Positions 47,409-57,116 are shown, counted from the first letter of the stretch. The stretch: 64,000 nucleotides of DNA from Agaribacterium sp. ZY112 (GCF_041346925.1 NZ_CP166840.1:4215001-4279000); one strand, 5' to 3'. The notes: generated by a model not told the origin, from the letters alone. Numbers and translations: made by a program.

Positions 47409-48686
47409 CTACCACCAGTGTTCCAACTGTGTACCTAAAGTCCAGCCTTCGTTATCGGCCAAGTAGGTCTCTCCCCCAACCTGTCCGACAAAAGCATCAG
47501 ACCAATGAGCATAGGTTGCAAAAAAACGCAGTGTTGGCCGATCGTAAAATGAGAATCTAGGCTTAAGCTCATAAGCCAAGGTGGTTTTACTTAACCAGCC
47601 TTCTTCATCTTTATACTCATCGCGAACATGATCTAAGCCAAGTTCGAACGATGCCATGCCATATTGACTCAAACGATACATCGGCCGTGAACCCATACTT
47701 AACCAACTGACTTTTGAGCCATCTTTACCCGGTACATCACCGTCAGCTAAGCCGTATAAAAACACGCTCTGTACAGCAAAATCGCCGTGAACATCGATTG
47801 TGTGTTGGTTTACCCACTCCAAAGCCCAGTTATCTTCGTACACCCTGTCATCACTTGTACGTACAGGCTGTGGCCCACCAAAATGGTTTTGCTGAACCGC
47901 AGCTCCGCTGCGAAGAGTTAAACCATTTAATAACTCTCCATACAAAATATCATCCGTCACTAACCAAGAACCCAAAGCCCAACCAGCCTTAGCATTCAGA
48001 TGTAACTTTTCATTTTGGTGGCGCTCATTGAAAAAAGCCCAAAAATTAATTCGACTACGCTCGCTAAGCTGCACATCAAATAAACGCATATCTAAAGCTG
48101 TGGCATATAAAAGTTCAGTAGAACCATCACTCGCTTCTACATCATCTGCCGTACGTATCAACGTCGCACTCGCTTCACCACCCCACAAGGCCATCCCCTC
48201 TAAGCCTAATGCGCCCTCTGCACCTTGAACGGTATTGAGCCAGTAGTAGTCGAGCATATGAATATCATGCCGATCGTAGTAGCGCTTGCCCATCCACAGG
48301 TCTACCCCACCGGGAAGCACATTATTCAACTTAAGATAAAGCTGCTCGGTATTATCAAACGTAAAGTTTCCGGGCTCGCCATGTTTTTGATAAGCGCTTT
48401 GCATAAAGTACAACTGATACGACATAGCGTCTTCGGCGCCCCCCTCCGGCAAGTAGTGGTAATCCACCGCCAACTCACCATAGGTATCAGCCTCGTTACC
48501 AAAACGATATTTAGCTTGGGCACCAGGAGCCTGAAAGCTGACTTGCTCCTGGCCTGATTTACTCACCCCCATAGAGTGGCGAATATAACCGTCCAGCTCT
48601 AACTGATGCGGGCCAGATGTAAGCGCGCTAGTCGACACAGACAAGACCGATAAAAACCCTACAGCTGCAAAAGTTAAAGACCTCAC
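47409..48686 (-). CDS. lamB: LamB-type maltoporin
   Basis: An outer-membrane trimeric porin for maltodextrins or other oligosaccharides, 425 residues. Family motifs seen are LDGYIRHSMGVSKSGQEQVSF, PGAQAKYRFGNEADTYGEL, LWMGKRYYDRHDIHMLDYYW and the C-terminal QLEHWW, which ends with Trp as barrel proteins do. The start is GTG at 48686: AGGAGG lies 6 bases upstream, within the last codons of the upstream gene, so translation is coupled. A longer frame to 48704 would remove this site. The substrate sugar may not be maltose; no mal genes are seen here. Confidence 0.88.
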   Translation of the reverse strand: MRSLTFAAVGFLSVLSVSTSALTSGPHQLELDGYIRHSMGVSKSGQEQVSFQAPGAQAKYRFGNEADTYGELAVDYHYLPEGGAEDAMSYQLYFMQSAYQKHGEPGNFTFDNTEQLYLKLNNVLPGGVDLWMGKRYYDRHDIHMLDYYWLNTVQGAEGALGLEGMALWGGEASATLIRTADDVEASDGSTELLYATALDMRLFDVQLSERSRINFWAFFNERHQNEKLHLNAKAGWALGSWLVTDDILYGELLNGLTLRSGAAVQQNHFGGPQPVRTSDDRVYEDNWALEWVNQHTIDVHGDFAVQSVFLYGLADGDVPGKDGSKVSWLSMGSRPMYRLSQYGMASFELGLDHVRDEYKDEEGWLSKTTLAYELKPRFSFYDRPTLRFFATYAHWSDAFVGQVGGETYLADNEGWTLGTQLEHWW

Positions 48687-48687
48687 G

Positions 48688-49047
48688 TTAAGCCTCCTCT
48701 GCAAGAACTGTAAGAGCCATACATTTAGTCGGCGCCATACGACCTACGCTATACATCAGCTCATCACCCTTGCCACGAATATCGTAGTGGCCATTTGTAT
48801 AGTGAAAGCCGGATGCGACCACTTGGCGCGTTAGGCTCATCGACTGCCCTTCAACAACCAAGTTCAACTGCTCACCATCGTCCGAAAAAGTGAGTGCGAG
48901 CTCAGCACCTCGATCGCAGCGATAAATCTGTTCAGCTTTTACATCACTTGTGGTATTTAGAGTAGATTCTGGAACAGGCGACTCAGTACACGATGCCAAT
49001 AACAAAGGTAGAGCTAAAAAAGAGGGCAGAACAACAAAACATTTCAC
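48688..49047 (-). CDS. MliC-like lipoprotein (possible C-type lysozyme inhibitor)
   Basis: A 119-residue lipoprotein (lipobox LLASC, Cys20) with a C-terminal domain like the membrane-bound lysozyme inhibitor MliC: YRCDRGAELALTFSDDGEQLNLV, GFHYTNGHYDIRGKGDELMY and a conserved-type C-terminal Cys. Its last codons contain the AGGAGG ribosome site of lamB. The role as lysozyme inhibitor is inferred from this similarity. Confidence 0.6.
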   Translation of the reverse strand: MKCFVVLPSFLALPLLLASCTESPVPESTLNTTSDVKAEQIYRCDRGAELALTFSDDGEQLNLVVEGQSMSLTRQVVASGFHYTNGHYDIRGKGDELMYSVGRMAPTKCMALTVLAEEA

Positions 49048-49143
49048 TCTATATTCCTTACAGAGTTGGGTTCATAAAATTATTATTGATCCCTATGTTA
49101 AGCGAAGCGCACACGCAAACAAAGACGAGAAGGTTCTGGGCAC

Positions 49144-49169
49144 AAAAAAAGGAGCACGCGGCTCCTTTT
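49144..49169 (-). terminator. Terminator after the FKBP-type PPIase gene
   Basis: On the minus strand AAAAGGAGC pairs with GCTCCTTTT around CGCGT, followed by TTTG. It lies below the end of the PPIase gene at 49194. Confidence 0.8.
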
Positions 49170-49193
49170 CCTATTCATTTAAGCATTAAAAGC

Positions 49194-49658
49194 TTAGTGA
49201 ACATGGCCGTGAGCAATCTCAGTTTCAGTCGCTTCACGCACGTCTTCAATACTGACAGAAAAGTACAAAGTCTTGCCTGCTAGTAAGTGGTTACCATCAA
49301 CGGTAACACCGTCGTCTTCGACTTTAGTCACTTCAACATAGTGAACGGCGCCGTTTTCCGCAGGGGCTTGAAAGCTCATACCAACCTCAATGGTGTCGAT
49401 ACCACTAAACATTTCCTTAGGAAGCTTTTGTACCAACTCAGCATTGTAGTCGCCATAACCTTCACTAGGCTCAACCGTCACTTCTTTCTTAGCGCCAACC
49501 TCTAAGTCAAATAAAGCATTTTCAAGGCCCGGAACAATGTTGTTAGCACCAGCAAGGTACTTCAAAGGCTCTTGACCATCCGAGGTATCAATCACCTCAC
49601 CATTTTCATCCTTAAGGGTGTAGTGAATGCTTACTACCGAGTTACGTTCGATTTTCAT
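49194..49658 (-). CDS. FKBP-type peptidyl-prolyl isomerase, SlyD-like
   Basis: A 154-residue cytosolic isomerase/chaperone. It has the SlyD-type N-terminus VVSIHYTLKDENGEVIDTSDGQEPLKYLAG, the FKBP motif VPGLENAL and an IF (flap) insertion near residues 70-125. The C-terminus ends IAHGHVH, so the long His/Cys metal-binding tail of E. coli SlyD is absent. Members of this branch (SlyD/FkpA-like short forms) assist proline-limited folding; metal binding is uncertain here. Confidence 0.88.
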   Translation of the reverse strand: MKIERNSVVSIHYTLKDENGEVIDTSDGQEPLKYLAGANNIVPGLENALFDLEVGAKKEVTVEPSEGYGDYNAELVQKLPKEMFSGIDTIEVGMSFQAPAENGAVHYVEVTKVEDDGVTVDGNHLLAGKTLYFSVSIEDVREATETEIAHGHVH

Positions 49659-49764
49659 TGCTCTGCCTATATGGGCAAGCCCCTGTAAAAGGGGGCTGCT
49701 AAATAATTTGGGGCTGCCAGTCTAATGTGCCAAAGCAGTCGTCGCAAATCTGCCTAGCCGAGCG

Positions 49765-49773
49765 TGCTATAAT
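49765..49773 (+). promoter_or_regulatory. Extended -10 promoter of ppnP
   Basis: TGCTATAAT is a perfect extended -10 (TGn plus TATAAT), 44 bases before the ppnP start. No good -35 lies at the expected distance, as is common for extended -10 promoters. Confidence 0.6.
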
Positions 49774-49816
49774 CCGCGCCGTTTTCTAATCCACCCTATA
49801 TAAATGAGACTAAAGC

Positions 49817-50098
49817 ATGCTAACTTCCAACGAATATTTTGAAGGCAAAGTTAAATCTATCGCATTCCAAGGTGAGAAGCTGCCTTCTACTGTTGGCGTT
49901 ATGGACATTGGTGAATACGAATTTGGCACCAGCCAAGATGAAGTAATGAACGTCGTTGCAGGAGCTCTAATTGTAAAACTACCTGGCAGCGACGAATGGC
50001 AAACCTTTACAGCCGGCAGCCACTTTAATGTTGCTGCTAACCAGAGCTTCCTAGTCAAAACCGAAGTTCAATCTGTTTACATTTGCACTTACGAATAA
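49817..50098 (+). CDS. ppnP: Pyrimidine/purine nucleoside phosphorylase
   Basis: PpnP (YaiE family, cupin fold) phosphorolyses several nucleosides to base and ribose 1-phosphate. The 93 residues match E. coli PpnP (94). The family signature is visible in [27 protein letters not shown] and the cupin strand [18 protein letters not shown]. It stands ahead of slyX with a 25-base gap. Confidence 0.92.
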   Translation: MLTSNEYFEGKVKSIAFQGEKLPSTVGVMDIGEYEFGTSQDEVMNVVAGALIVKLPGSDEWQTFTAGSHFNVAANQSFLVKTEVQSVYICTYE

Positions 50099-50123
50099 GC
50101 TAGCAAACAAAACAAGGTAGACC

Positions 50124-50342
50124 ATGAGCGATCTTCAACAACAAATTACCGATCTGCAAAGCCGTTTGGTTCATCAGGAAGATTGGCTACAAGCTATGAA
50201 TGCGCGTATTGCCGAACAAGACAATGAGATCGCTCGCTTGCAGCTACAAACTCAACACCTCGCCGCACTGCTTAAAGAAAGCCAGTCTAGCGAAGGTGCA
50301 GCTGGCTTCAATGCCGCTGATGAGCGCCCACCACACTATTAA
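50124..50342 (+). CDS. slyX: SlyX family protein
   Basis: A 72-residue protein with an N-terminal coiled coil (DLQQQITDLQSRLVHQEDWLQAMNARIAEQDNEIARLQLQ, given here in two parts of the same helix) and a proline-containing tail ending RPPHY, the SlyX hallmark. Function is unknown. It may be cotranscribed with ppnP. Confidence 0.88.
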   Translation: MSDLQQQITDLQSRLVHQEDWLQAMNARIAEQDNEIARLQLQTQHLAALLKESQSSEGAAGFNAADERPPHY

Positions 50343-50505
50343 GACAGACGCTAAAGCGAGTCATCATAGTGTCGGCGTAGCTGCTAAGCTGCATAGTATT
50401 TGTACGACCCAAAGGGGCTTGTTACCATGCGCGCCCCTAAGCCCAGAGTGTTAAAGCAAAACCAAGTTCAGCGCTCTGCCCTTATTTCCTCACGTGTGGA
50501 AGCCC

Positions 50506-52071
50506 ATGTTTAATCTGATATACAAAACACCGTCGAATGTAAAAAACGACGTTCTATCTGGTACTACCGTTGCTTTAGCGCTGGTGCCCGAAGCCGTAGC
50601 CTTTGCCTTTGTCGCCGGCCTTGAACCGATGGTTGGCCTATACGCTGCCTTTATGATGGGCTTGATCACCTCTATTGTCGGTGGCCGCCCAGGTATGATC
50701 AGTGGCGCAACCGGTGCCACTGCCGTCGTGATGGTTAGCCTCGTTGCAGCCCACGGCGTTCAATATTTATTTGCCGCCGTCATTCTTGCGGGCCTATTTC
50801 AAATCGCCGCCGGCTTATTAAAGCTCGGTAAATACATACGTATGGTGCCCCACCCTGTAATGCTCGGCTTTGTAAATGGCCTTGCGATTGTGATTTTCTT
50901 AGCTCAAATGGGGCAGTTTCTCGTTAAAAACGAACTCGGCGAGCAAACTTGGATGCAAGGTGAAATGCTTTATACCATGGGCATACTCATCGCCATCACC
51001 ATGCTGATTATTCATTTCCTACCCAAGTTAACAACAGCAGTACCCTCTTCTCTAGTCGCTATTGTGGGCGTAAGTTTAGCTGTTCCTTTCTTAGGCTTAG
51101 AAGCACGCACAGTAATCGATTTTGTAAGAGACATGCTGCCTGCAGAAGAAGCCGTCAACGCCACCTTAAAGGGCGAGCTACCTAGTTTTGCTATTCCTAT
51201 AGTGCCGTTTAACCTTGAAACCTTAAAAATCATTCTACCAACCGCCTTTATTATTGCCGCGATTGGCCTAATTGAATCACTACTTACCTTAACCCTTATT
51301 GATGAAATCACTGGTACTCGAGGCCGTGGTAACCGCGAATGCATCGGCCAAGGTGTCGCAAATACCACAAATGGTTTCTTTGGTGGTATGGGTGGCTGCG
51401 CCATGATCGGCCAGAGTATGATCAACATTAACAGTGGTGGCCGTGGCCGTTTAAGCGGTATTACCGCAGCCCTTGTCTTACTTGCCTTTATTCTTTTTGG
51501 TGCCTCACTGATTGAAAAAATCCCTCTTGCAGCTCTTGTTGGTGTCATGTTTATGGTTGTACTCGGCACCTTCGAATGGTCGAGCTTGCGCATACTTCGC
51601 AAGATACCGTTAAGTGATGCGTTTATCTTGATCTTGGTATCTGCCGTTACGGTTATTGCCGACTTAGCCATTGCGGTCATTATTGGAGTAATCGTTTCAG
51701 CCTTGGTATTTGCTTGGAAGCATGCTCAGCATATTCATGCCGAAATCAAAACGGATGACAAAGGTTCGAAGATCTACGAGATACACGGCCCAGTTTTCTT
51801 TGGCAGCGTCGCCAATTTTAAAGAGCTGTTTACACCAGAGTCAGATCCGGATGACGTTATCATCGAATTCCAACGCTCTCGCATTAGTGACCACAGTGGT
51901 ATTGAAGCCCTAGACGGCCTCGCTGAACGCTATCAGGCTCTCGGTAAAACCCTGCATATTCGCCACTTGAGCCCTGAATGTGTCGCACTATTTGATAAAG
52001 CCGGTGATCTCTGTGAAGTCAACCACTTAGAAGACCCTGACTATCATGTAGCCAGCGATAAACTGGGCTAA
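50506..52071 (+). CDS. SulP-family anion transporter with STAS domain
   Basis: A membrane permease of 521 residues (SLC26/SulP family). The transport domain (about 1-400) has about ten or more hydrophobic helices with the family core [28 protein letters not shown] and the motif [22 protein letters not shown]-terminal STAS domain (about 410-510; [33 protein letters not shown]) is present. Substrates in the family include sulfate, bicarbonate and C4-dicarboxylates; the motif set does not decide. GTG at 50494 is an alternative start. Confidence 0.9.
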   Translation: MFNLIYKTPSNVKNDVLSGTTVALALVPEAVAFAFVAGLEPMVGLYAAFMMGLITSIVGGRPGMISGATGATAVVMVSLVAAHGVQYLFAAVILAGLFQIAAGLLKLGKYIRMVPHPVMLGFVNGLAIVIFLAQMGQFLVKNELGEQTWMQGEMLYTMGILIAITMLIIHFLPKLTTAVPSSLVAIVGVSLAVPFLGLEARTVIDFVRDMLPAEEAVNATLKGELPSFAIPIVPFNLETLKIILPTAFIIAAIGLIESLLTLTLIDEITGTRGRGNRECIGQGVANTTNGFFGGMGGCAMIGQSMININSGGRGRLSGITAALVLLAFILFGASLIEKIPLAALVGVMFMVVLGTFEWSSLRILRKIPLSDAFILILVSAVTVIADLAIAVIIGVIVSALVFAWKHAQHIHAEIKTDDKGSKIYEIHGPVFFGSVANFKELFTPESDPDDVIIEFQRSRISDHSGIEALDGLAERYQALGKTLHIRHLSPECVALFDKAGDLCEVNHLEDPDYHVASDKLG

Positions 52072-52132
52072 GCAAAAGATTAAGCCAGCGGATAGTTAAG
52101 CCATTGAGATGCGTTAGCTATCCATATCCAGA

Positions 52133-52167
52133 TACAAAAAAGGCGTCTTAATAGACGCCTTTTTTGT
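52133..52167. terminator. Bidirectional terminator
   Basis: ACAAAAAAGGCGTCT pairs with AGACGCCTTTTTTGT around TAAT. It ends the SulP gene and faces the convergent DUF2780 gene. Confidence 0.9.
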
Positions 52168-52180
52168 ATCTGAGCTTAGA

Positions 52181-52633
52181 CTATTGCTGCCAGATTTTAC
52201 CAAGCGCAGAAGTTAAATCAGATCCACCTTTGCCACCGATATAATCCATCAGCATAGGAGTAAATTTAGACACCATGCTTGGGTCCATGCCTAGCTGTGA
52301 GAAAATGGCTTCAACAGAATCCATACTCTTAATACCACTAAGTGCAGAAGCATATTCACTGCTACCACTACTTAAACCCTTAGCCATCATACCCATACCT
52401 TGATCCGTGAGCTTATTCTTAGCCAAAGCTAAAAGCGCACCTGTACCACCTTGAGCTTGCTGCTCAGTCACACCCAAAGAACTGCTAATACTGCTAAACA
52501 AATCTGTACCAACTAGACTACCAGCACTCAACGATGAGGCCGCAGAGTCCATAGAATCTTTAGTTTCATTAGAAGCGCCACAACCAGCACCTAATAGACA
52601 AACGGCCATAACCGCAACGAGTGACTTTTTCAT
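52181..52633 (-). CDS. DUF2780 lipoprotein (VcgC/VcgE-like)
   Basis: A 150-residue lipoprotein with a clear signal peptide (VAVMAVCLLGAGC, Cys18). The mature part is Ser/Gly-rich and carries a DUF2780-type pattern (VTEQQAQGGTGALLALAKNKL and PSMVSKFTPMLMDYIGGKGGSDLTSALGKIW). Function is unknown. Members are common in marine gammaproteobacteria. Confidence 0.8.
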   Translation of the reverse strand: MKKSLVAVMAVCLLGAGCGASNETKDSMDSAASSLSAGSLVGTDLFSSISSSLGVTEQQAQGGTGALLALAKNKLTDQGMGMMAKGLSSGSSEYASALSGIKSMDSVEAIFSQLGMDPSMVSKFTPMLMDYIGGKGGSDLTSALGKIWQQ

Positions 52634-52759
52634 ACTCTTCCCTTAAGTAGTTAACAGAACCATGCATTGTACGGTTCTTTAAAAAACAAACAATGTATAC
52701 ACATCGATATGTCAATTTAATGAAGTAAACGTGAAAACAAACAAGCTTTAGCAAGAATA

Positions 52760-53266
52760 CTAACAACCCGAACCAGAAGCACTGCCAGTATAAAAGTCGA
52801 TAACAGGCGCATTACCCACCCCCGTCGACTGCCGGTAACGAATAAAACATTGTGCTGGCCAAGCATCAACATCAAACCTGCTAGGCCAATAAACATAAGC
52901 TCCCAAATGGGTGCTCGGACGCTGCTGCCAATCACTACTCGGGCTGACTACCATCGTCCCGATACCACTCTGAGTGCCTGCAGGAAAGCCATAAACAACA
53001 TCAATAAGCTGACCGTTTACCGTTATTGTCGCCATAGCTTCATTTTGAACACCATCAGCGGCAGAGCGAGCAAAACTTAACGAAACAGCACTATTTAGTG
53101 CCCCCTGCAACCCTTGCATCGAAGCAATAGTCGCTGAACGCTGCAGATCTAAAAACTTAGGGACAGCAATACTAGCTAATACTCCCACCACAATGATCAC
53201 CGCTAACATTTCAATTAGAGTAAAAGCGTATTGGTAGGACCTGTATTGATACTGGTGTCGTAACAT
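52760..53266 (-). CDS. Type IV pilin-like / MSHA-type minor pilin
   Basis: A 168-residue prepilin with a class III signal: a basic, Tyr-rich leader (about 14 residues) and the motif A-FTLIEMLAVIIVVGVLASIAV, then the helix and a globular C-terminal domain with a Cys pair (near 141 and 168). The residue before the cleavage site is Ala (Ala14) rather than the usual Gly, which prepilin peptidases often tolerate. It may be a minor pilin or a type II secretion pseudopilin; no other pilus genes are in the window. Confidence 0.82.
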   Translation of the reverse strand: MLRHQYQYRSYQYAFTLIEMLAVIIVVGVLASIAVPKFLDLQRSATIASMQGLQGALNSAVSLSFARSAADGVQNEAMATITVNGQLIDVVYGFPAGTQSGIGTMVVSPSSDWQQRPSTHLGAYVYWPSRFDVDAWPAQCFIRYRQSTGVGNAPVIDFYTGSASGSGC

Positions 53267-53364
53267 AAAACTGTTAAGTCATTGAGGTAATAAAAGCCTA
53301 CTACAACAAGAGCTTAAGCACTAGCAAGCACAGCTAGACCGGTTTCAAATGTAAATGAGGAGAA

Positions 53365-53610
53365 TTAGAGGGCCGGTTTCTCTAGCTCCTGAATCAAATA
53401 CCCTAGTTCATCCACTTTATCTGAGAACAGCGAATGGGCATCTGCCAGGCCACGGTTATAAAAAACAGGCTCAAGTTCTTTTGCAATAAAATCAAGAAGA
53501 AACTCAGCGTCAAAAGCACCGATTTCCTGATCGAACTCCTTATCAAAATACGCCTTAAGCTTGTTCACTAAACGATCCGTTTCTTCTTTAGAAAATTTAA
53601 CATCCGTCAT
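53365..53610 (-). CDS. DUF2164 family protein
   Basis: About 81 residues, recognised as DUF2164 by VKFSKEETDRLVNKLKAYFDKEF and AEFLLDFIAKELEPVFYNRGLADA. The protein is acidic and cytosolic; function is unknown. ATG at 53610 (MTDVKF) is preferred; the frame extends to 53637. Confidence 0.82.
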   Translation of the reverse strand: MTDVKFSKEETDRLVNKLKAYFDKEFDQEIGAFDAEFLLDFIAKELEPVFYNRGLADAHSLFSDKVDELGYLIQELEKPAL

Positions 53611-54105
53611 ATATAAGCCTCTTAATCTTACTACCAATAGCCACTTAAAAAAACAAACACAACCTAGTGTATTTCAATGAAAAGCAGTAGCAATGGCCAC
53701 AGAAAATAAACATTCAAATACCATGCAAATAAAGACAGGTGCAAAATAAGAGGGAACGACAAAAAACCACTCAACTCGCACGCTTTGTAATCAAACGTAC
53801 TACCTTTTATCAAAAAAATAATAATTTCATAGTAAAGCGCTTGCTAAATGTAACAACAAAGCGCTAACCTCCGCGTTCAGATGTACAGCGCACATACAGT
53901 CATTTAAATTCTCTACCAAAAGTGAATACCATAGCGCTGACACTGACCCGCTCGCCATAATTCTAATCAAGTAGCTCCCATTTTCATTATTTCTGTAACT
54001 TGTTTACAAAAATTGGGGACAACTTCGCCTAATTTTTGATGACGTGCCTAGCACGCAAGATATCAGTTTTAATGAAAGCCACTTTCTTTAATTAAGGATA
54101 TTTTT
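53611..54105. other. AT-rich intergenic region upstream of the beta-helix gene
   Basis: I find no gene or RNA here. AAAGCGCT occurs twice in direct orientation (53834-53841 and 53858-53865), with a centre distance of 24 bases, and AGCGCT is itself palindromic; it may be an operator. AATTAAGGA sits just before the beta-helix start. No clear sigma-70 promoter could be assigned. Confidence 0.4.
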
Positions 54106-55485
54106 ATGCAACAGTCTCGCGAGATTTATTCTGCTGTTAAGCTCGCTCTACCCGCCCTACTTAGCCTTGCAGCTGCTCTTTTCAGTTTAAGTAGTAATGC
54201 CGCAACTTATTGGGTAAACAACGAAGACTCACTGCGTGATGCACTTAACAGAGCTTACGTAAATCCAAACGAACTTGACACCATCATCGTTAATGGAACC
54301 ATCTACCTAAGTAATACCGTTAACATTAAATCTAAAGTTGAGATCAAAGGTGCCGCACAGTACCGTCAGAGTAAACTAAAGCGTAACAATTATAGCTTTG
54401 CAGCTCCAATGCTCAACATCCAATACTCTGGCGTCACTATCCACAACCTGACACTACAAGGGGTTGGCCAAAACACCAATACTCAGTTAGCTAAATACGC
54501 CCAGTGGGATTCCTCCAATAGCGCACTTATATATCTCCCCACAACAAGTACTGCTTCTAACCCAGCTTACTTTAATATTTACGACTGTAATCTTATCGAT
54601 AGTGCCGTGGGTATTAACTCCATCGGCATGCTGCCACGTGATCTAAATATTGCATGGAATACTTTTGATCGCGTAAACCGTGGCGTTGAGTTACTGCGTG
54701 ATATTTATCGTGCAAACTGGAACCTAGGCGATCGCCTTTATGCAGGTAGCCTAAATATCTCTAACAACGAATTTAAAGGTAATAACATTCGCCTTGGTAT
54801 TTCCATTGATGGCGGCAACGATGGCTACCCTCACGTAGCACCTAGCTACCCAGATCACTACGCCCAAATCCGTAAAGACATCAAAGATAAGCGTAGTTAT
54901 TACAATGAAGGCTCAAAAATCAACAGCAATAAAATCTATAATGCTCGCGAATTTGGTATTGCCCTGGCAACCGTTGGCAACCTCTACGTATCAGGAAACT
55001 ACGTATCAACTTGGGGTAACGAAGGCGAATTTAGTTCAGGCATCAATATTGAGCACAACGCAAATAACATCAGTGTAAGCAGCAACCAAATCCACGTAAG
55101 TACAACAGGTAATTTTGCCAATGCATTTACCCTATTACCTTACAATGATCACGGCGCGCCATTGAATATTGCTCAAGCATCCACCAATATCACTTATGAC
55201 CGTAATACTGTTACCGGTGTCGGCCGAAACGTAATTCAAGCCATTGGCTACCGCAACCTTGTTATTAGTAATACTAATGCAACAAACTTCCAAACCACTG
55301 ATCCTTACGGTATCAATGCAACCCTATTTAATGTTCCTGGTGACTACAGTAACAGTACCGCTTGGAGTAATAGTTCCGTAAAATTTGCTAGCTGGTGGTC
55401 ATTTAATGGTACCGGCACTAAAGCACCACAAACCTATTATTACGATGCAAATTGGCAGCTACAAATTGCCAATGAATCACTTTAA
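54106..55485 (+). CDS. Secreted right-handed parallel beta-helix protein (possible polysaccharide lyase)
   Basis: A 459-residue secreted protein with a signal peptide (about 1-35, ending SNA-ATYW). The mature part has many Asn/Gly-rich PbH1-like turns such as VEIKGAAQYRQSKL, LNISNNEFKGNNIRLGISI, NLYVSGNYVSTWGNEG, NISVSSNQIHVSTTG and NITYDRNTVTGVGRN, the pattern of pectate/pectin lyases and related fold enzymes. I see no known catalytic triad. It is flanked by a long AT-rich regulatory region and a strong terminator, so it is a single-gene unit. Its substrate is unknown. Confidence 0.78.
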   Translation: MQQSREIYSAVKLALPALLSLAAALFSLSSNAATYWVNNEDSLRDALNRAYVNPNELDTIIVNGTIYLSNTVNIKSKVEIKGAAQYRQSKLKRNNYSFAAPMLNIQYSGVTIHNLTLQGVGQNTNTQLAKYAQWDSSNSALIYLPTTSTASNPAYFNIYDCNLIDSAVGINSIGMLPRDLNIAWNTFDRVNRGVELLRDIYRANWNLGDRLYAGSLNISNNEFKGNNIRLGISIDGGNDGYPHVAPSYPDHYAQIRKDIKDKRSYYNEGSKINSNKIYNAREFGIALATVGNLYVSGNYVSTWGNEGEFSSGINIEHNANNISVSSNQIHVSTTGNFANAFTLLPYNDHGAPLNIAQASTNITYDRNTVTGVGRNVIQAIGYRNLVISNTNATNFQTTDPYGINATLFNVPGDYSNSTAWSNSSVKFASWWSFNGTGTKAPQTYYYDANWQLQIANESL

Positions 55486-55511
55486 TGAATGAACAATAAG
55501 TTTTAGTTATT

Positions 55512-55551
55512 AAAAATAGGCTTAAAGTCATCACTTTAAGCCTATTTTTTT
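55512..55551. terminator. Strong bidirectional terminator after the beta-helix gene
   Basis: AAAAATAGGCTTAAAGT pairs with ACTTTAAGCCTATTTTTTT around CATC, a long stem with T-tracts on both strands. Confidence 0.92.
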
Positions 55552-55721
55552 AACAAAGTATAATGACAAGCCATTTACGATCCAGTTTATAAATGGCTAC
55601 TTATAAGTCACCGGTGAAGATATTAAAGTCTCACCCGAAGTACCTTTCAGCAGCTCACATTACAACAACCACGGTAATCATCACTGCTTAGTTACAAGAA
55701 GAATACATTCACAGTAGAACA

Positions 55722-56183
55722 TCACACATACTTCGGCCTATTAAGCACTAAGAATACACCTAAACTCATAAGCACTAGACCTGAAAGCCGCTTGATGTTT
55801 AAGGGGGAATGAGGCATACCTAGAAAAGCAAAATGATCAACAACCGTCATAGCCAATAACTGTCCTAACAATACAAATGAAACCGCGTTAGAGACACCAA
55901 AACGAGGAGCAACCCAAGTAATACTTAGCACATAGAAAACTACAAACGCCCCTCCACAATAGAAATACCACGGAATAAATACATTGGTCGTAAAGGTAGA
56001 TGGAATACCCTCTGTTATTAAAAGCACAGAAGCTGCAACAAAAAAACCAAAGCTAAATAAGATAGTAGCCGCAAGAACTGGGCTTTGAAGCCTAGCCCCG
56101 AGCCCGCCATTTAATGCTGCCATTACAGGAATACCAAGCCCAGCTAACAGCATTATAAAAGCATAAATCACCGAATTATTCAT
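55722..56183 (-). CDS. DMT-superfamily transporter (DUF606/YdcZ type)
   Basis: A 153-residue membrane protein with four or five hydrophobic helices. The family motif AGLGIPVMAALNGGLGARLQSPVLAA, and LGQLLAMTVVDHF with the C-terminal LMSLGVFLVLNRP, match YdcZ/DUF606. These half-size members of the drug/metabolite superfamily probably work as dimers. Substrate unknown. It lies 127 bases downstream of the tautomerase gene. Confidence 0.82.
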   Translation of the reverse strand: MNNSVIYAFIMLLAGLGIPVMAALNGGLGARLQSPVLAATILFSFGFFVAASVLLITEGIPSTFTTNVFIPWYFYCGGAFVVFYVLSITWVAPRFGVSNAVSFVLLGQLLAMTVVDHFAFLGMPHSPLNIKRLSGLVLMSLGVFLVLNRPKYV

Positions 56184-56310
56184 AAGTAGTTGAAGCTTCT
56201 TATAGATAAGAAATGTTAAGCGCTATAATGATGCATATTATCAACACATAGCTAGAGCACACATGAAGATTTTGTGGGAATAAAGTCAATTACAGCTATT
56301 TAATGACTTT

Positions 56311-56514
56311 CTAACTCCCCCTAATCCTACGCTCAGTAACTAGCTCTCCTGCTATACCCCAATTGTCTGTTTCAACCTCATCAATGACAACCACAGTCCT
56401 TTCAGGATTCTTATTTAAAACAGTCTGAAGCAGTTCAGTAGCCCCCAAAACCAATGCTGCTTTTTGTTCTTTACTTACGCCTTCATTAGTTACCTTTATA
56501 TTTACATACGGCAC
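56311..56514 (-). CDS. 4-oxalocrotonate tautomerase family enzyme
   Basis: A 67-residue tautomerase. After removal of Met, Pro1 is the catalytic base (MPYVNIKV). The 4-OT pattern NIKVTNEGVSKEQKAALV, VLNKNPERTVVVIDEV and a Trp at about 52 follows. It sits 16 bases after the MarR-type gene on the same strand, so it is probably regulated by it. Substrate unknown. Confidence 0.88.
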   Translation of the reverse strand: MPYVNIKVTNEGVSKEQKAALVLGATELLQTVLNKNPERTVVVIDEVETDNWGIAGELVTERRIRGS

Positions 56515-56530
56515 ACCGTGGTCTCCTTAT

Positions 56531-56944
56531 TTAGATTTCATTATTGATTTTTCTAGCCATTTCCACAAAAGTCTCTGCATTTTTTTTGCCTATAGCGCTA
56601 CACATAGAAGCATAAAGCTCATCGCCTAACTGCTCTAACTCTAGCTTAATCGCGACTGCTTTAGGTGAAGGCCATATAGAATTACTACGCTGATCTTCGC
56701 CTCCCTCCTTTCTTAACACGAGTTTTTTCTTCTCTAACGCTGAGACAAAGCGGGTTACGGTAGATTTATTAAGTTGAAGCTCTGTTGTTAACTCCTGCTG
56801 AGTTAACCCAGGTGAATCAAGCACTAAACGAAGCAAATAAGCGTGAGAAGGAGCTAGATCAAAAGGATCAAAGGCCTTTTCCCATCGCGCATTTAGTTTT
56901 CTTGCTAATGTATTAGTATTAAAATAAAGACAACGCTCAAACAT
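56531..56944 (-). CDS. MarR-family transcriptional regulator
   Basis: A 137-residue winged-helix regulator. The HTH is in LTQQELTTELQLNKSTVTRFVSALEKKKL near residues 50-80, with the wing in RKEGGEDQRSNSIW. MarR proteins usually repress their own operon and respond to phenolics or oxidants. Its operon contains the tautomerase gene and maybe the DMT transporter. Confidence 0.88.
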   Translation of the reverse strand: MFERCLYFNTNTLARKLNARWEKAFDPFDLAPSHAYLLRLVLDSPGLTQQELTTELQLNKSTVTRFVSALEKKKLVLRKEGGEDQRSNSIWPSPKAVAIKLELEQLGDELYASMCSAIGKKNAETFVEMARKINNEI

Positions 56945-57116
56945 AAATTACATTCAAATAAAACAAAAGTAGTTGCACAAGCAACATTAGGCAAGCCCAT
57001 ACTAGCAAACCACGGTTGCATACGCAACAATAATTAAAACCACTAACACTTGACATAGCTTCTTAGACGGATAAGTTTTTAATGCGGCTATAAAATGACG
57101 AGATAAACATCCTATA

